DNA of 64,000 nt from Galerina marginata (GCA_023014335.1 JAECYW010000007.1:1116001-1180000), one strand, 5' to 3'. Shown: positions 9,905 through 22,687, counted from the stretch's first letter. Notes: a model not told the origin generated them from the letters alone. Numbers and translations: made by a program.

Positions 9905-12307
9905 CTATCGCTTCCGCCTTCCCAAGGAGATAGAGTCAATGTCGATATTTTCAGTTCCTACAACCGACACAACAAGTGCTTTATCAGCACTAAGTCGCCT
10001 CTTCTTTACTGGTACGACATTTTCACAAATAGAGGGTGCAAGCGCTGATAAGTCAGGTGGTGCAGGTGACGAACCAGACAGCGAGCTAGTTTTAGCTGTA
10101 ATTTGACGGCGTTTTTGCTTGCATGCTTGTGACATGGATTTCTTTGCTGTCCCACTTCGATCAAGTCCATTGGACTTTCTTTCAAGCCCAATCATTTCCC
10201 TCTGTGCGTAGAACTGCGGAACACAGGGATCATGACGGACAATTGACACTCTGATTATTTCAATGTTAGAAGCCAAGACTAATGCGAAAAAAAGAAAGGA
10301 CTTTACGTTGTCTTTCCATGAGGCAGTTTAATCACCTTTCCGTTGCCACAATATTCAAGAGGCCCAATGGCGACTCCACGGGTCTCAGAGACAATGGTGC
10401 TGAACAGCATGGCATGCCGTTTCTGCCCAGTCACTTGGGTAATCCTCTTTTTTGATCTAAACAAGACAAGAGTTAATGATCAAGGGAAAGTCACAATTGT
10501 CAATTGAACACCTTCCATACCTTATAGCATTTGTAGGTGCCACATGCGAATTTTCAGGAAAGCAAGGAGTTATAGACCAAACCTGTTTGGTGGGAACACG
10601 ATATGTGTAGGTTTGGCGTTGTCGCCAAGTCGTAGGTCCATAGGGAACAAAAATGTCGGGGTAATGCGCTGGCCGAAGATATGTTGGTTCGTCTAAAAGG
10701 CCTGTCGTTGATCACTGTTATCAGCAAGTCATTCTGTAAATGGGATTTATTATTACCTTCATAGGCAAACATTGCAGTTAACGCGTTCGGTTTTCCAGGT
10801 TTCAATCCATAGCGAGCCCACTCATCATGCCCAAAAATTAATTCACCCAAATGGACATCCTTCAGCTCGAAAGCAGGTCGCAGGTAGTTTGGCTCAAATA
10901 CGTCGTAAATTGCGGGAGGACTGGTCTCGCAATCGGGATACCGGTACCAGGTGTTATCCTGAGTTGCGAGGTTTTGAAGGTTTAACTGAAGTAGATATTC
11001 TCAGGTCAAAATGATCGAAAGCAGAACGAACTGTAATATTTACTTGCCTCATATAAATCAACAAGGTTAGCCATACGAAGTGTAATGGCAGACTTGTCCT
11101 TGGCATAAACATGTAGCCAATTCTTATATGTAAGGCGTTGCTCTTTTGTCGGGGCCAGAATACCATTCCTTATACACGGCTTTAAAAGCGATCTAGATAG
11201 TAACAGGCTTGGGAGATAGTTAAAAGGTAAGATAATCGTTGCACATACGGAAGATCGGTGACGGATTTGTGCTTATAAGCCCAGAACGATTCGCAGATAC
11301 GGCAGGTGCGGGATGGGTTGTTGAAAACCTCGATCTCCATCAGGAAGGGGGAAACACCTAATAGTTGGACCGTCATAAAGAATCATAATGAGAGGGCATA
11401 AGCACCACCAACCTGCCATGAAAAGGATTTCACAGATTGTGTAAACTCCAATGCCAAACCAGACATGATTGGCATCTCGCATAACCTCACAGACAAGACC
11501 GCGTCGGGAAGAGGATGACGTCGCGCGTTCATTGATCCATTCTGCCACTAGTTCCAAGAACGCGCCATAATCCTGATATATATCAATATATCCATTCCTC
11601 AACTCCTTGAGAGAGGCGCCCCAGACAGGCTTCATGGATGTGTCAGACATTACTAAAGAGTTATAGAGGTAGAGGCAACAGTACCTGGAATACAAGATCA
11701 TTTGAAAGGAAGGCAATGACATATTCTGGGAACTCGAGGGCCAGGCCAATGTGAAATCCGCGATCCTAAGAGCCAAATTCAACAGTGAGAATGTCTTAAA
11801 TATCTACATAACATTTACTCACATGTTTACTGACAGGCAGGATTGAGTCAGTCCAAACTTGCCGACTATAGAATTGGATTGACGTATGTGTGAGGTATGC
11901 AATCTGAACAATGGATGAAATAGGCTCTTAGGACAAAAGGCGGTGAAGAAATGAAGGAAAGAAAGCACCTTCAAGAAATATGTTCCAAAATCTAAAATAA
12001 TCGCCCGGTTGGCTGAGTGTGATCCTCGCAAAGTTAGAGTGGTTAAGGGCAGTGGATTTGGATTTTCTGCGGTGCAAGCAAATTTTGGTGGCCAAAGAGG
12101 TGTCTGGGAGCCAGAGGTGCCCCTCATGATTCTGCAATGTGGTGTAAGGCCAATGACATGTCCGTCTTGGGCATTATAATCCCTCTCCTCCGTTTTTGAA
12201 GCGTCGGCATGAAGTCTAATAAGATTAAATGACGTCTTTCCCTTGAGGGCTTCGAAGCTGTCAGTAAAAAGCAAAGAACTTCCGTCTTCTTCGCGTGATT
12301 CTGGCAT
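9905..12307 (-). CDS. Unrecognised multi-exon protein carried by the 8-kb element
   Basis: Start ATG at 12305-12307 (MPESREEDGSSLLF). By eye about ten exons follow. Readable pieces in order are RAIILDFGTYFLK, then IAYLTHTSIQFYSRQVWTDS, DRGFHIGLALEFPEYVIAFL, PVWGASLKELRNGYIDIYQD, VSPFLMEIEVFNNPSRTCRI (with CRICESFWAY), KEQRLTYKNWLHVYAKDKS, LATQDNTWYRYPDCETSPPA, FGHDEWARYGLKPGKPNALT, WRQRQTYTYRVPTKQVWS and VSETRGVAIGPLEYCGNGK. The C terminus is basic and Ser-rich, ending SLGRRKR. One intron (after LVDLYE) would need a GC donor (GCAAGT). Long open exons with consensus splice sites argue that it is, or recently was, functional. I do not recognise the family and see no obvious DDE triad, reverse transcriptase, helicase or methyltransferase motif. 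It may be the element's transposase or a cargo gene. Confidence 0.5.
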
Positions 12308-12759
12308 GGGAATGGACTGTGGTGTAAAAGAGGAGATGCAGTGGACACGACGTCAGGAGGATTTCGTTTATTTTGGACGCGAACATGTTGATGCGTGGCA
12401 CGTGATCGCGTCAGTGCCTCCGCTTGCGCGGGGCATAAGTCTTGCGTTAGGTAGTGATTTTCGGGGCTACGATCGAGATTTCAAGCTTATTCGATAGCTA
12501 TTAAGAAATAGAATCGAGTTCTCATCATTTTGGAGCTTAGGTAAACGCCCCTCAACACGAATTTTGGTTGCCTTCACAGACAGTCCCGTTTTAGTGGTCT
12601 ATATATTGGCATTGTTCATGAATCGAGTTCCTTTGTCCATTCCCAGCAGACCAAATACATATTCCAAACATTTACTAGTTTAAGTCTAAAACAATGCACA
12701 GCATCTAATGACATGTGTATTAAATAGCGGTAAGAAAGGTGCAGTACCCTCCACATGGC
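12308..12759. other. Element interior, right part (upstream of the element gene)
   Basis: Promoter side of the element's gene. It includes a partial inverted copy (about 12525-12565, TTTTGGAGCTTAGGTAAACG) of the 7.2-7.9 kb repeat. Confidence 0.5.
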
Positions 12760-12869
12760 AGTGAGAGGTTTCTGGGGTCCATATTCCCTAAAATATAACG
12801 GCAGTATCGGCTGGAAGTGTTTGGCAACGAGCTTACGGTGAATTTCGAGCTTGGTGTTCCGGGTTTCCA
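12760..12869 (-). repeat. Right terminal inverted repeat of the 8-kb element
   Basis: Reverse complement of the left repeat at 4844-4953. It reads openly into the interrupted gene, so a chimeric protein ending at 12616 could be made. Confidence 0.85.
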
Positions 12870-12871
12870 TA

Positions 12872-13233
12872 AGACTGAGACTGTTCATGGCCTCCACCAA
12901 AGATATGGACGCAGTGACAGGTGTGTGAAGGCCAAAGGTCTCGTCGTCGATCGGCGTCGAAAGCCCAGTAACGAGCGCAGCGGGGGATCGAGGCCTGCTG
13001 AGCACAACAAAGTCCTCATCGGAAGGGGCACTTTCGTCAGATTCAGAAGAGGAGGGCGATAACGACCCCTCTGAGACACTCCAGACGATCTCGTCGTCTG
13101 AGTCGTCGTCGTCCACCAATCGCAATGATTGAGACATGCTCGACGACCCCGAATGATCCGAGACCATATCGTAGGACACTGCTGAGAGAGTGGGTGAAGT
13201 CATCAATTGCAAAGTGGTGGATGGTGTAGCCAT
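12872..13233 (-). pseudogene. N-terminal half of a split conserved basidiomycete gene (unknown function)
   Basis: ATG at 13231-13233 opens MATPSTTLQLMTSPTLSAVS, followed by an acidic/serine-rich part (DDDDSDDEIVWSVSEGSLSP, DEDFVVLSRPRSP) and STPIDDETFGLHTPVTAS. Just after MNSLSL the frame runs into the element's terminal repeat, which extends it with foreign residues to a stop at 12616 (205 codons in all). The ordered acidic-then-basic composition and minus-strand orientation fit the piece at 4063-4841 as its continuation. Taking a TA target in CTTAATCTG, the codons ..AGT CTT | AAT CTG ACC.. join in frame. Function is not recognised. Confidence 0.65.
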
Positions 13234-13622
13234 CTTGCGCTAGACGCCAGGTCGAGGTCGGTAGAGTGGAGAGAACAGTGGTAGCGTACAGGTCTGAAAA
13301 GACAATTAGGGAGGCGATCCGAGGTTACATTGGTTGCCTTGATAGACATAAATGATACATACCCGTGCGCGACCAAGTCAGGACAAAATCAGAGCAACTT
13401 GGTTACGACTGGGAACTGACAGTGCCTGTGAAGCTACGACAAGGTTTTAAAGGGTTAAAAATGGAAATGGTGGTGGCTTGGAAGCAAGCAAGGCGGAGGC
13501 CGCATTGCAGTCAAGAAGACAACGGAAGACAGGGGGCGTATTTCTTATCTAGGAAATAAATATATTGCAATTACAATCATCCCCTCCGCTCGCCACTCAT
13601 CAAACGTAAAATAAAGCGCGAC
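13234..13622. other. 5' region of the split gene and 3' side of the RCC1-like gene
   Basis: No gene seen. It probably contains the promoter and 5' UTR of the minus-strand gene starting at 13233. Confidence 0.5.
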
Positions 13623-15710
13623 TCAGGCAATCTTCCAATAAATCGCGCTGCTTCCGTAGCCAACGGCTACATGCTGCTCGACCTGCACCCCCTTCTTCCA
13701 AACCTTGCCGTGCAGGTCCCTAATTTCCCTCGCCTTCTTATTCATAAGCATTAATCTGTCGCCGTCAGCAGTCTGCAGGGCAGTTGGAGTCGCCATACTA
13801 GACTTTTTCCCATTTCCTAACTCCGAGTCCTGATTCCTGCCCCAGACCATGAGATCGCGTCCTCCAACTCCACCCGAGTCCGCCGAACTGTTCAGCGCCA
13901 ATAGAACATGGCCAGTGGGTGAGATAGATATCTCCTCGGGCCGAATTGGCTCGAGGCGTTGAAGACGATCGCTGTCTGTAAGAGGAAATAGGTATCCAAA
14001 GTATCATCATCGAAGAAGCATTCTCTTACATTGGACTAGACTGCTGATGGCTTTCACGCGACCAGGGTCTGATTGTGCGGTCGTGTATAGGTTATTTCCG
14101 AGTCCACCATACTGGCCATTGCCGGACATAAGGACGTCGATCGTGGTCGGTGAGTTATCTTCGGTTTCCCGTTGAACAGTGAATGCAGTCAGATCTCCAC
14201 CTATAGTCAGGACATAATTGAACATCGTTTAATCGCACTCGCCACAAAATAAAATAATTACCTGCTGTTATATCCAAACATTTACTTTGGACACCTTTTG
14301 GCATCAAGCGCCAAAGAATTACTTCTGTTGGAACGGTGATGGTGTCGAGAGTAATGTTACTTCCCAGCCCAATTTGTCTAATGAAGGTTGAGTAAGATTA
14401 TCAGAAAGGAAGACTTCGGATCAGCAACAAACCCGTATTCATTGGCTCCCCAGCCCAGTACTTTTCCTGTAGGTGTGCGAATAAAACTCGTCCTCTCGCC
14501 AGCAGCAATTTCTGCAACTTCGATGTCACGTAATGCAGGAATCTCGAAAAGATGGCCGCAGAACCTAATCGACTTGTCGTCTATATGATTGAGGTTATCC
14601 AACACATCTGGAGTCCTTACACGAACAGCACGGGAGGTATTGCTGAAAGGGTCTGCTAAAGATTTCGGAATGAGCTGGACATGCAAATGCGATTCTCTTA
14701 TGGTGACGGGTGATGCAGGATCAGGTATAGAGATGTTGATCCGCCCTAGCTGGCCATAGTAATTGGCTTTTTTGTTAACTGGATGGGAGAATACGCGTCC
14801 TTTTGAAGTGAGAGCAAGGAGGTGATTCTTGCCCGCCTTAATTGACGTGAACCTTACAGTCTAGAGTATAAGAATGGTTGTAGATTTAATCCAAGTTGAC
14901 TGACCTTTCTCGCCGTCCAAGATCATCAGAAGGCTGAAGCTCTACAAAGTCGACAGTTTCGTCCTCACCCCAGAGCCAGCCGGTACCCCACCACGAGTCA
15001 CTGGAAGGCGTGGGGGACCCCGCGCCAAGTTCCTGTCTAAGAACATCTGCAGCAAGCGTATAGACCTTCCCAGACGCAGACAGAGCATATATCTTGTCGT
15101 CTGTGAGCTGCAGCTCGACGATATTCTACAGGGCAAATAATTTGAGTATTTTAGCTGTCCTGTTGAGAGAGGATATACCTTTCCTCTCAACGTAAGTTTC
15201 GGATGGTGAGCCCTTGGGAGGGCCTCTCCAAAGAAACTGTCGCCCCACTGATATACATCCCCTTTAGCATCGACACACGCGGCGTGCTTTTGGTGCAATT
15301 GTAGATCTCGAAGGGCGACGCCATTAAGCCATTGGGCAACAGTTGGCGTGCGGAGGTTGTCACTGTCTGGAAGATCTGGTGACAGTGTCTTGTTTCTAAA
15401 ATAATGTTGGAGGGTATAGAAGAATATGGCTGTCCACTCACACGTTGGACCCCCAGACTAGGGAATACAATACATCTGTATCCTTTGACTTTTCAACCGG
15501 TATTACCGTTGTTTTCGGTTTGTCAGTGCTCGGAGGTCGTAGGATAGCATCATTATGCACTTTGGAAGTTGAATACCAAAGCGCAGATCCGGCCACAACA
15601 GTGGAAACAAAAGTTAAAGCGATGCGACGTCCTTGAACACTGCGAACCGTAGACGACGTATGAATTCCCCGCAGGCGAGAATAGCAGGTAAAGCGCGCTC
15701 CTCTGAGCAT
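13623..15710 (-). CDS. RCC1-repeat protein, mitochondrial (Fmp25-like)
   Basis: ATG at 15708-15710 starts a basic, mitochondrial-type presequence (MLRGARFTCYSRLRGIHTSS). One hydrophobic stretch follows (IALTFVSTVVAGSALWY), probably an inner-membrane anchor. RCC1/propeller repeats come next across about six exons, with typical motifs HQKHAACVDAKGDVYQWGDS, VLGWGANEYG, TIDVLMSGNGQYGGLGN, SISPTGHVLLAL and GGRDLMVWGRNQDSELGNG. The stop is at 13623. This architecture matches yeast Fmp25 and relatives, implicated in respiratory complex III assembly. The specific role here is by analogy only. Introns are about 50-60 bases and consensus. The gene looks intact. Confidence 0.8.
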
Positions 15711-16048
15711 GGTTATAGCTGTGGAGAACGTCTAGATGGCCATAATTGTGAGGTGTACGAGTAGGTGTAAGACAGGTCGAAATTTTGCTTCCGAGGCCGA
15801 GACCGACGCGTTCGTCATGTGACCACGATATCACTGAGTGGTATACTACATGGCTTTCAACGATGAGCTTTCAACGAGGGAGTACAATGTATTGAAGTAT
15901 TAAAGATTTCCATAAGTCTAGCTGTACCGAGAAGAACTCAAATATGTGGCTGGAGTTCTTGAATGAAAGCAAGACATCATCGAAGGCGCGTCAGAATCAT
16001 TTGGAGCTTAGGGAAGGGGTGAAATTGCTCGGAATGAAAAATGTTGGG
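15711..16048. other. Intergenic region
   Basis: Promoter of the RCC1-like gene and 3' region of the next minus-strand gene. A short piece ATTTGGAGCTTAGG near 15999-16012 resembles the repeat family inside the 8-kb element, but the match is too short to be sure. Confidence 0.4.
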
Positions 16049-16565
16049 TCATCGTGGTACAATGCCTCTGTCCATTTCCTCCTCCTCCTCGTCCGATGGC
16101 AATAGTGGGAGTTCTGCTTTGGCTGGCGTTGGAGGCGTAAGGACAACCTTGACAGAGAGTTCGATGTCCTTGCCGTCTCCAAAAATTGTGGGTTGTGAAG
16201 GGGATATTCTTATCGATTCCGGGAGTGAATTCGAGCCTACAAGGCTTCGCCGACCAAAAATATTTTTGATGCCGCATAAAGGAGAACTGTCTTCGAGATA
16301 GTAGATTCGGTGTCTGCGGTGGCCGGCGAGGTCGGGCTGGAAGGGATTTCTTTGGGCGATGGTACGGTGGTGGCGATGTGATCGCGAAGGTGGGGTTCGA
16401 TAGCAGGTACAGATGAATAGGCCGATGAGAGTAGTCAAGATAAGCGCTGAGCCAATAACGATTAACATTGTCACTGATGCTGAGTAACAGTTTAATTGTT
16501 GTAAGGTCCACGACATTCAAAGGTCACGAACCTGCTGAGGTTTTCGTCGTCGTCGTCGTCGACAT
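16049..16565 (-). CDS. Small single-pass membrane protein, unknown function
   Basis: Exon 1 (16532-16565) begins ATGTCG plus an ACG repeat, giving MSTTTTTKTSA. A 52-base intron (16480-16531) joins to SVTMLIVIGSALILTTLIGLFICTC, a clear transmembrane helix. A basic His/Arg-rich cytoplasmic-type segment follows, then ...SLPESIRISPSQPTIFGDGKD and an acidic patch (LPSDEEEEEMD) before the stop at 16049. The spliced N terminus is preferred over the internal ATG (16516), because the latter reads through the intron. No family is recognised. Very short N-ectodomain, helix and disordered tail fit a type III membrane protein. Confidence 0.55.
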
Positions 16566-16863
16566 TTTGTATCGTCTGCTAAATATCTTCAAAGGGCGCA
16601 AAGTTATCGACAATTGGCAGGGTTCTTGTTGATGGGTAACCCAGGAGCATGTGGCTGACAGGCAAGACATTGTCTTTCACAGAATGACTGACGTTTCTAA
16701 CCCAACCAATAGACCGGATTTGAATTCATACCCGTCCTGTAAATTACAAAATGCATATTCAAATACTTGCACACCTAAATCTTTTAATCCACTTTATTTC
16801 GAGGGGCTTCTCAAGTTTGAGAAGCATTGGAGACCATTATTTTGAAGCAAAAGTTCGCTCGTT

Positions 16864-18056
16864 TTACTTCGGAGGTTGGCCCAGTTCACTCGCCCGTTCA
16901 GTGGCAATCTGGATGCCTCGAGCAATGGTGGATCGAACTCTTCCATCTTCCAAGGCCAAAAGACCTGCGATAGTGCAACCCCCAGGAGCTACATATCTCC
17001 CCATAAATCAATGTTTAAGGTTATATATATCGTGAAACGCACTGGTGACTGAATCTTTAATTTGGGCAGGATGTGCTCCTCCTTGTAGAACCATTCTGGC
17101 CGCCCCCTGCAGTGCTACGTGGATCGCTGTATCAGACTATGCACTTGGACAGGAGAAAGAAACTCACTTTGAGCAGCCAATTCCAGAGCCTCGGCCCGTG
17201 GCAAACCCATCATAACCCCTCCATCTGCCATCGCCTCCATAAAAATACAAGCAAAGGCTGGTCCTGATCCAGACAAGGCCGTGCACGCATCAAAGTGCTT
17301 TTCGTCAAGGAATCGGCATCGACCAATGGAAGAGAATATTTGAAGAATCAGAGCACGGTCGGTTTCTTCGTCTGCAGACGGAAGAAGGTTCGAGACAACG
17401 GTCATACCCTCGCGAATCTAAACAGAAGTTGTGAGTCAGATGAAACTTGCACTCCGATCGTAGAATCAGACCTTGCATGGAGTATTGGGCATGGCACGAA
17501 CCACCCTCGTTGATGGCAGTACCCAACCCGTCAGCTGGCGCATGGTAATACCAGCCAAGATGCTGATCAAAAGCTTCCCATCCAACGCTTCCTTGATTCC
17601 AGGTTCAGCGAGGATGGTGTGGGCAACCTGAGGTTTACAGCTTTGAAAGGGCTTCAGGACGAAAGGCACACCACTTAGAAAGAAGATCCCACCATAGGAT
17701 GACAACATCTGCACTTTGAACCGCTTCCAGGTTTTTTGAAGCGAAAACCTCAACAGTTGGGCCCAACCCACCAAGGGCAGCGAAGATTTTTCGCAGTTTC
17801 TGTGCAGTTTCTTCTCTGCTCACGCAAGCAAGGAATCGGCTCGGTACAGAAGCATCGGGCACAGGAGTTAAAGTGCCTGGCGTATGCGACTCCCATTTCT
17901 GAAATCCGTTCTGGGTTTTTGATGATAATGAATCAAGGCTGTCTATTACGCCAGAGAGGATGGCAATTCCCATCGTGCCACATCCTAGAAAGACGTTAGT
18001 TCATCCTCAGGAGCACGAATCGGAGGACCGACCTAGGACACAGAGTGAATATCCCA
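16864..18056 (-). CDS. Pyrroline-5-carboxylate reductase
   Basis: Catalyses the last step of proline synthesis, NAD(P)H-dependent reduction of pyrroline-5-carboxylate. Exon 1 is only MGYSLCVLG (start 18056), splicing to CGTMGIAILSGVIDSL, the Rossmann GxGxMG dinucleotide site. Further family motifs are visible: VILWCKPQ (across an intron), LISILAGIT, RAMPNTPCK, FDACTALSGSGPAFACIFME (the substrate/active-site signature), DGGVMMGLPRAEALELAAQ and a C-terminal TTPGGCTIAGLLALEDG. The stop at 16864 follows ELGQPPK. Five or so short introns. Length and motifs are normal, so the gene is judged functional and cytosolic. Confidence 0.93.
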
Positions 18057-18962
18057 TTTTTGTTCGACAAGATAAAGCGGAGAAGGAGGCGGCAGAGGGA
18101 AGGTCATGTTACTGTACGAGGAGAAAATAAAACGAATCGGCCGAAATGGGTTCAGACAAAAACGACAACACAAGTAAACATCCTATCCATCCTGGCTGGT
18201 TTCTTCGACCTGAGTAGGCAGTTGGTAGGCAGATAAATGAGATATTGAATAAATAAATTGCTTCATCAACGACTACGAATTCACATATGGTTGCAATAAA
18301 TTAATCTGTCCCCTAGTATAGCATCTCGTGGTTCTACTAGTTCAAGAAAGACGAAGAATAAAACCAGGCATCCACTCTTCCTGCATAGGATCGGCGGTAT
18401 ATCGTTCTAGCTTCTATAAAATGAGAACGTGCATGTGGGTCAATCAACGCCGTCCAGAGTGTCGAGAAGCGGGATTAGGTAATGAAGACAACCGGCTTTG
18501 TTGAATAATCACGGAATGTTTTTCACGATCGTACTGACAATAATCTATTTTGTAGGAAAGTGTGGTTAGACAGTGAAATATAAGAAATAACTCATCAACG
18601 TTCTGATAAAGAAATAGGGCTTGTGTCCAATTCGATCTGCTTTGACCCCATACTTGACTGTGACCATTAAAGGTCTCAGAAAGGCGACGCAATAGCGATG
18701 GAAGCAAAGTTAAACAGAACCTGGAACAGAAGACATCTTTCTAGCTCTTTTGAATGGGCGCCAATCCGTCGAGAAGAATCGGAAAGACGCTAAAGTGAGG
18801 AGAGCGTGGACTGCAGGTAGCTTCGCTTTTGCCATACGAATAAAATCGGTGAAATTGATGAAGAAATGAGAAGTGGGATACAGGTAGGAAAGCTATAAAA
18901 GGGTGTCAGACTTGAAATGTTCGACGTGGCATAAAATGGCACTCACTACAACGTAAATCCAA
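18057..18962. other. Intergenic region, possible short ORF
   Basis: About 900 bases between the P5C reductase start and the Rpt3 stop. A 41-codon minus-strand ORF (18710-18835, MAKAKLPAVHALLTLASFRF) and a longer one at 18444-18707 are visible. Neither has a recognised family, so a small gene or long UTR cannot be decided. Confidence 0.35.
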
Positions 18963-20684
<1,722 letters not shown>

Positions 20685-20753
20685 CGTGAGAACTAAACTA
20701 TGGACAATCCGGCTTTCGCTGGTGAGCAGGCTTTCTATTGCACCGAAATCAAA
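20685..20753. promoter_or_regulatory. Short bidirectional promoter between Rpt3 and CBP20
   Basis: Only 69 bases separate the two divergent start codons, so the core promoters must overlap each other or the 5' coding regions. No TATA box was seen. Confidence 0.6.
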
Positions 20754-21597
20754 ATGGCTCATGTAGTCTCTTCCTTGGACCAACCTTCAAACTACAAAGA
20801 TTCACAAACCCGTGTCGATCGTCAGAGACAAAATGATCTCCTGGCCAAGTCAACAACCCTTTATGTAGGTTAAGCAGATACAGCTTTTGCCATGAAGAAA
20901 TTGACAGTTCTTCAACTTGTAGATTGGTAACTTGAGTTTCTATACAACAGAAGAACAGATATATGAACTTTTCACGAAATGCGCCAGTCCCGAAGACGGT
21001 GGAGGTATCAAACGAATAATCATGGGTTTGGATAGAAATACGAGGTAGCTTGCCAGCTTACACCCTTTACACGCGTTTATTTGACGAACTTTTCCAGAAC
21101 ACCGTGTGGATTCTGCTTTGTAGAGTATTACACGCATGCAGAAGCTCTTGCAAGCATGCGCTACGTTAGCGGGACAAAACTTGACGAGCGGATAATTCGA
21201 TGCGACTTGGACCTCGGTTACAAGGAAGGACGGCAATTCGGACGGGGAAAAAGCGGTGGCCAGGTAAGAGACGAACACCGGCAGGACTACGATCCAGGAC
21301 GTGGCGGCTGGGGTGCCCAGGCGCAAAGAATAGAGATCGAAAGGAGACGCGAGGTCGAGGAGAGGTATGCTGATGCACAGGATGGTCCCGGTGCGGTGGC
21401 AGGTGGGGGAGGAGACTGGAAACAAGAGGACAGTGCCAGTACAGAGAAGAAGCTCAAGAGAGAGAGGTCTCCAGACGACGAAGGAGATACGAGACTGGTT
21501 AGTCGAGCAATGAACTTCATTTCAGTTGCCTAATCTGTGATGTTTTTAGAATCAGAAAGCAAAGATTGAAGAAGACATCGCCGAAAGGCCCATGTAG
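20754..21597 (+). CDS. Nuclear cap-binding protein subunit 2 (CBP20)
   Basis: Small subunit of the nuclear cap-binding complex, binding the m7G cap of nascent transcripts with CBP80. Start at 20754 ([20 protein letters not shown]). A single RRM follows. RNP2 reads [20 protein letters not shown] across an intron, and RNP1 is [14 protein letters not shown]. Cap-stacking and basic elements continue in [20 protein letters not shown] and [18 protein letters not shown]. The C terminus is extended by a Gly/Glu-rich disordered tail ([20 protein letters not shown]). A last exon reads [15 protein letters not shown], with the stop at 21595-21597. Domain order and motifs match the family, and the gene is intact. 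Confidence 0.92.
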
Positions 21598-21732
21598 AAC
21601 TTTCCTTCGTAATCCTATTTTGTTTTATATTTTGTGTCTTTGGTGTTTTAATTTACTTGTAGTTTGCATTCGTCCTCTGGCGACTCGGTGAAATGCAGCA
21701 TATTTTATTATGTGTAATATTAAAGACTGAAG

Positions 21733-22546
21733 TCAAGAAATTATTGTGGCTCTGATTAAGGGAGCGCCATCGATGTTTTTGTATCGGGTCATATGGAGCT
21801 TTCTAACAAGTCTTTGCGCTTCGGATTCGGACTCTAAATAGACAGTAAACCTCGAGTAGAGGGTATACTTTCGTGCGGGCCTACCAAAGAGCAAACAAAA
21901 GGTGTATGAGTAACCGCTATTCGGGCCTGAATGAAACGAAACGTACAGAGTTGCAAGTTGCACAGAAGGTTTTTGGTCCTTTGCCAAGCGAAAACCTTTC
22001 AGCATATGCCGAATATCCTCAACTTTTCTTTTGCCGGGCACGCCAGTTATCGTCACTGTCCTTCCCTCAGGCACGCCAGCACCAGGTCCATTCCCCAAGG
22101 CATCACGATCTGGAGGACCTTCTGCATTAGCCGGAGGAATGTACATTTGCGCTGGATGCTCAATAAGGTCTGCTCGTAATCTGTGTCCAGGGACGATGAT
22201 GTCCGTAATTCCACGAAGGGCGTCTCGAGTATAATCAGGAAGCGCCATGGTAAGAATGGCCTTCCCGGTAGGCCTAAAGTGTCGGTAATACAAAGATACT
22301 TGATGGGTTGAAAACGTCAGGACTTGCAGAAATACAAATCTGCAACGCTCACCGGCATTAACACCTTTCAAGTCTGCTTGCATGACCATTCTCCGAAGAT
22401 CTTGAGAGGTCGCCGACAATGGCAGTCCACGCACCACAATGTGCTGTGCTTCTCGGACAACTGAAAGCTCAGATTTAATATATTCATGGAAAAATAGCGA
22501 GAAAAAACGCACGGCGACCAAGCTTTTGAGCCTGTTTGGCGCTCAT
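21733..22546 (-). CDS. RRM-containing RNA-binding protein, unassigned
   Basis: Start taken at 22546 (MSAKQAQKLGR). The frame is also open upstream to a CAG acceptor-like site at about 22598, so an earlier exon is possible. Splicing gives REAQHIVVRGLPLSATSQDL (RNP2-like), then YYRHFRPTGKAILTMALPDY (RNP1 region) and GHRLRADLIEHP, forming one RRM. A second, weaker RRM-like fold follows: EGRTVTITGVPGKRKVEDIR and RKYTLYSRFTVYLESESEAQ, ending PLIRATIIS with the stop at 21733. The protein could be mitochondrial or nuclear, and no specific ortholog is recognised. It shares a 141-base divergent promoter with the snRNP27 gene. Confidence 0.65.
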
Positions 22547-22687
22547 GTCGGGACTACACTTCGCTATAAGGCCTCCAGGCTCGAAACGGTGTTCGTATAC
22601 TGAGGCAAAGTTATTTCAATATTTGAGCAAGTGGAAGAGGAAGAAAGTCACACAGTCACGACGCGTCAAGCTTACACTCCTACCATC

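Larger units (their letters stand above)
4844..12869. mobile_element. 8.0-kb element with 110-bp terminal inverted repeats, inserted in a gene
   Basis: The left end on the plus strand and the right end on the minus strand both begin TGGAAACCCGGAACACCAAG. They are identical for 31 bases. About 22 mismatches fall in the remaining 79 bases, up to the shared ACCTCTCACT. TA dinucleotides abut both ends (4842-4843 and 12870-12871), as expected for a TA target-site duplication. The left side carries an extra TA (TATA). Outside the repeats lie the two halves of what appears to be one minus-strand gene, in the correct order and orientation. Inside are one unrecognised spliced gene (9905-12307) and about 5 kb of repeat-rich non-coding DNA. 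No DDE transposase motif was recognised, so the superfamily is open. The divergence of the two repeats suggests it is not very young. Confidence 0.75.

Noticed and set aside
15990..16015. Fragment of the 189-bp repeat family outside the 8-kb element
   Set aside because: Only about 14 bases match; chance similarity cannot be excluded.
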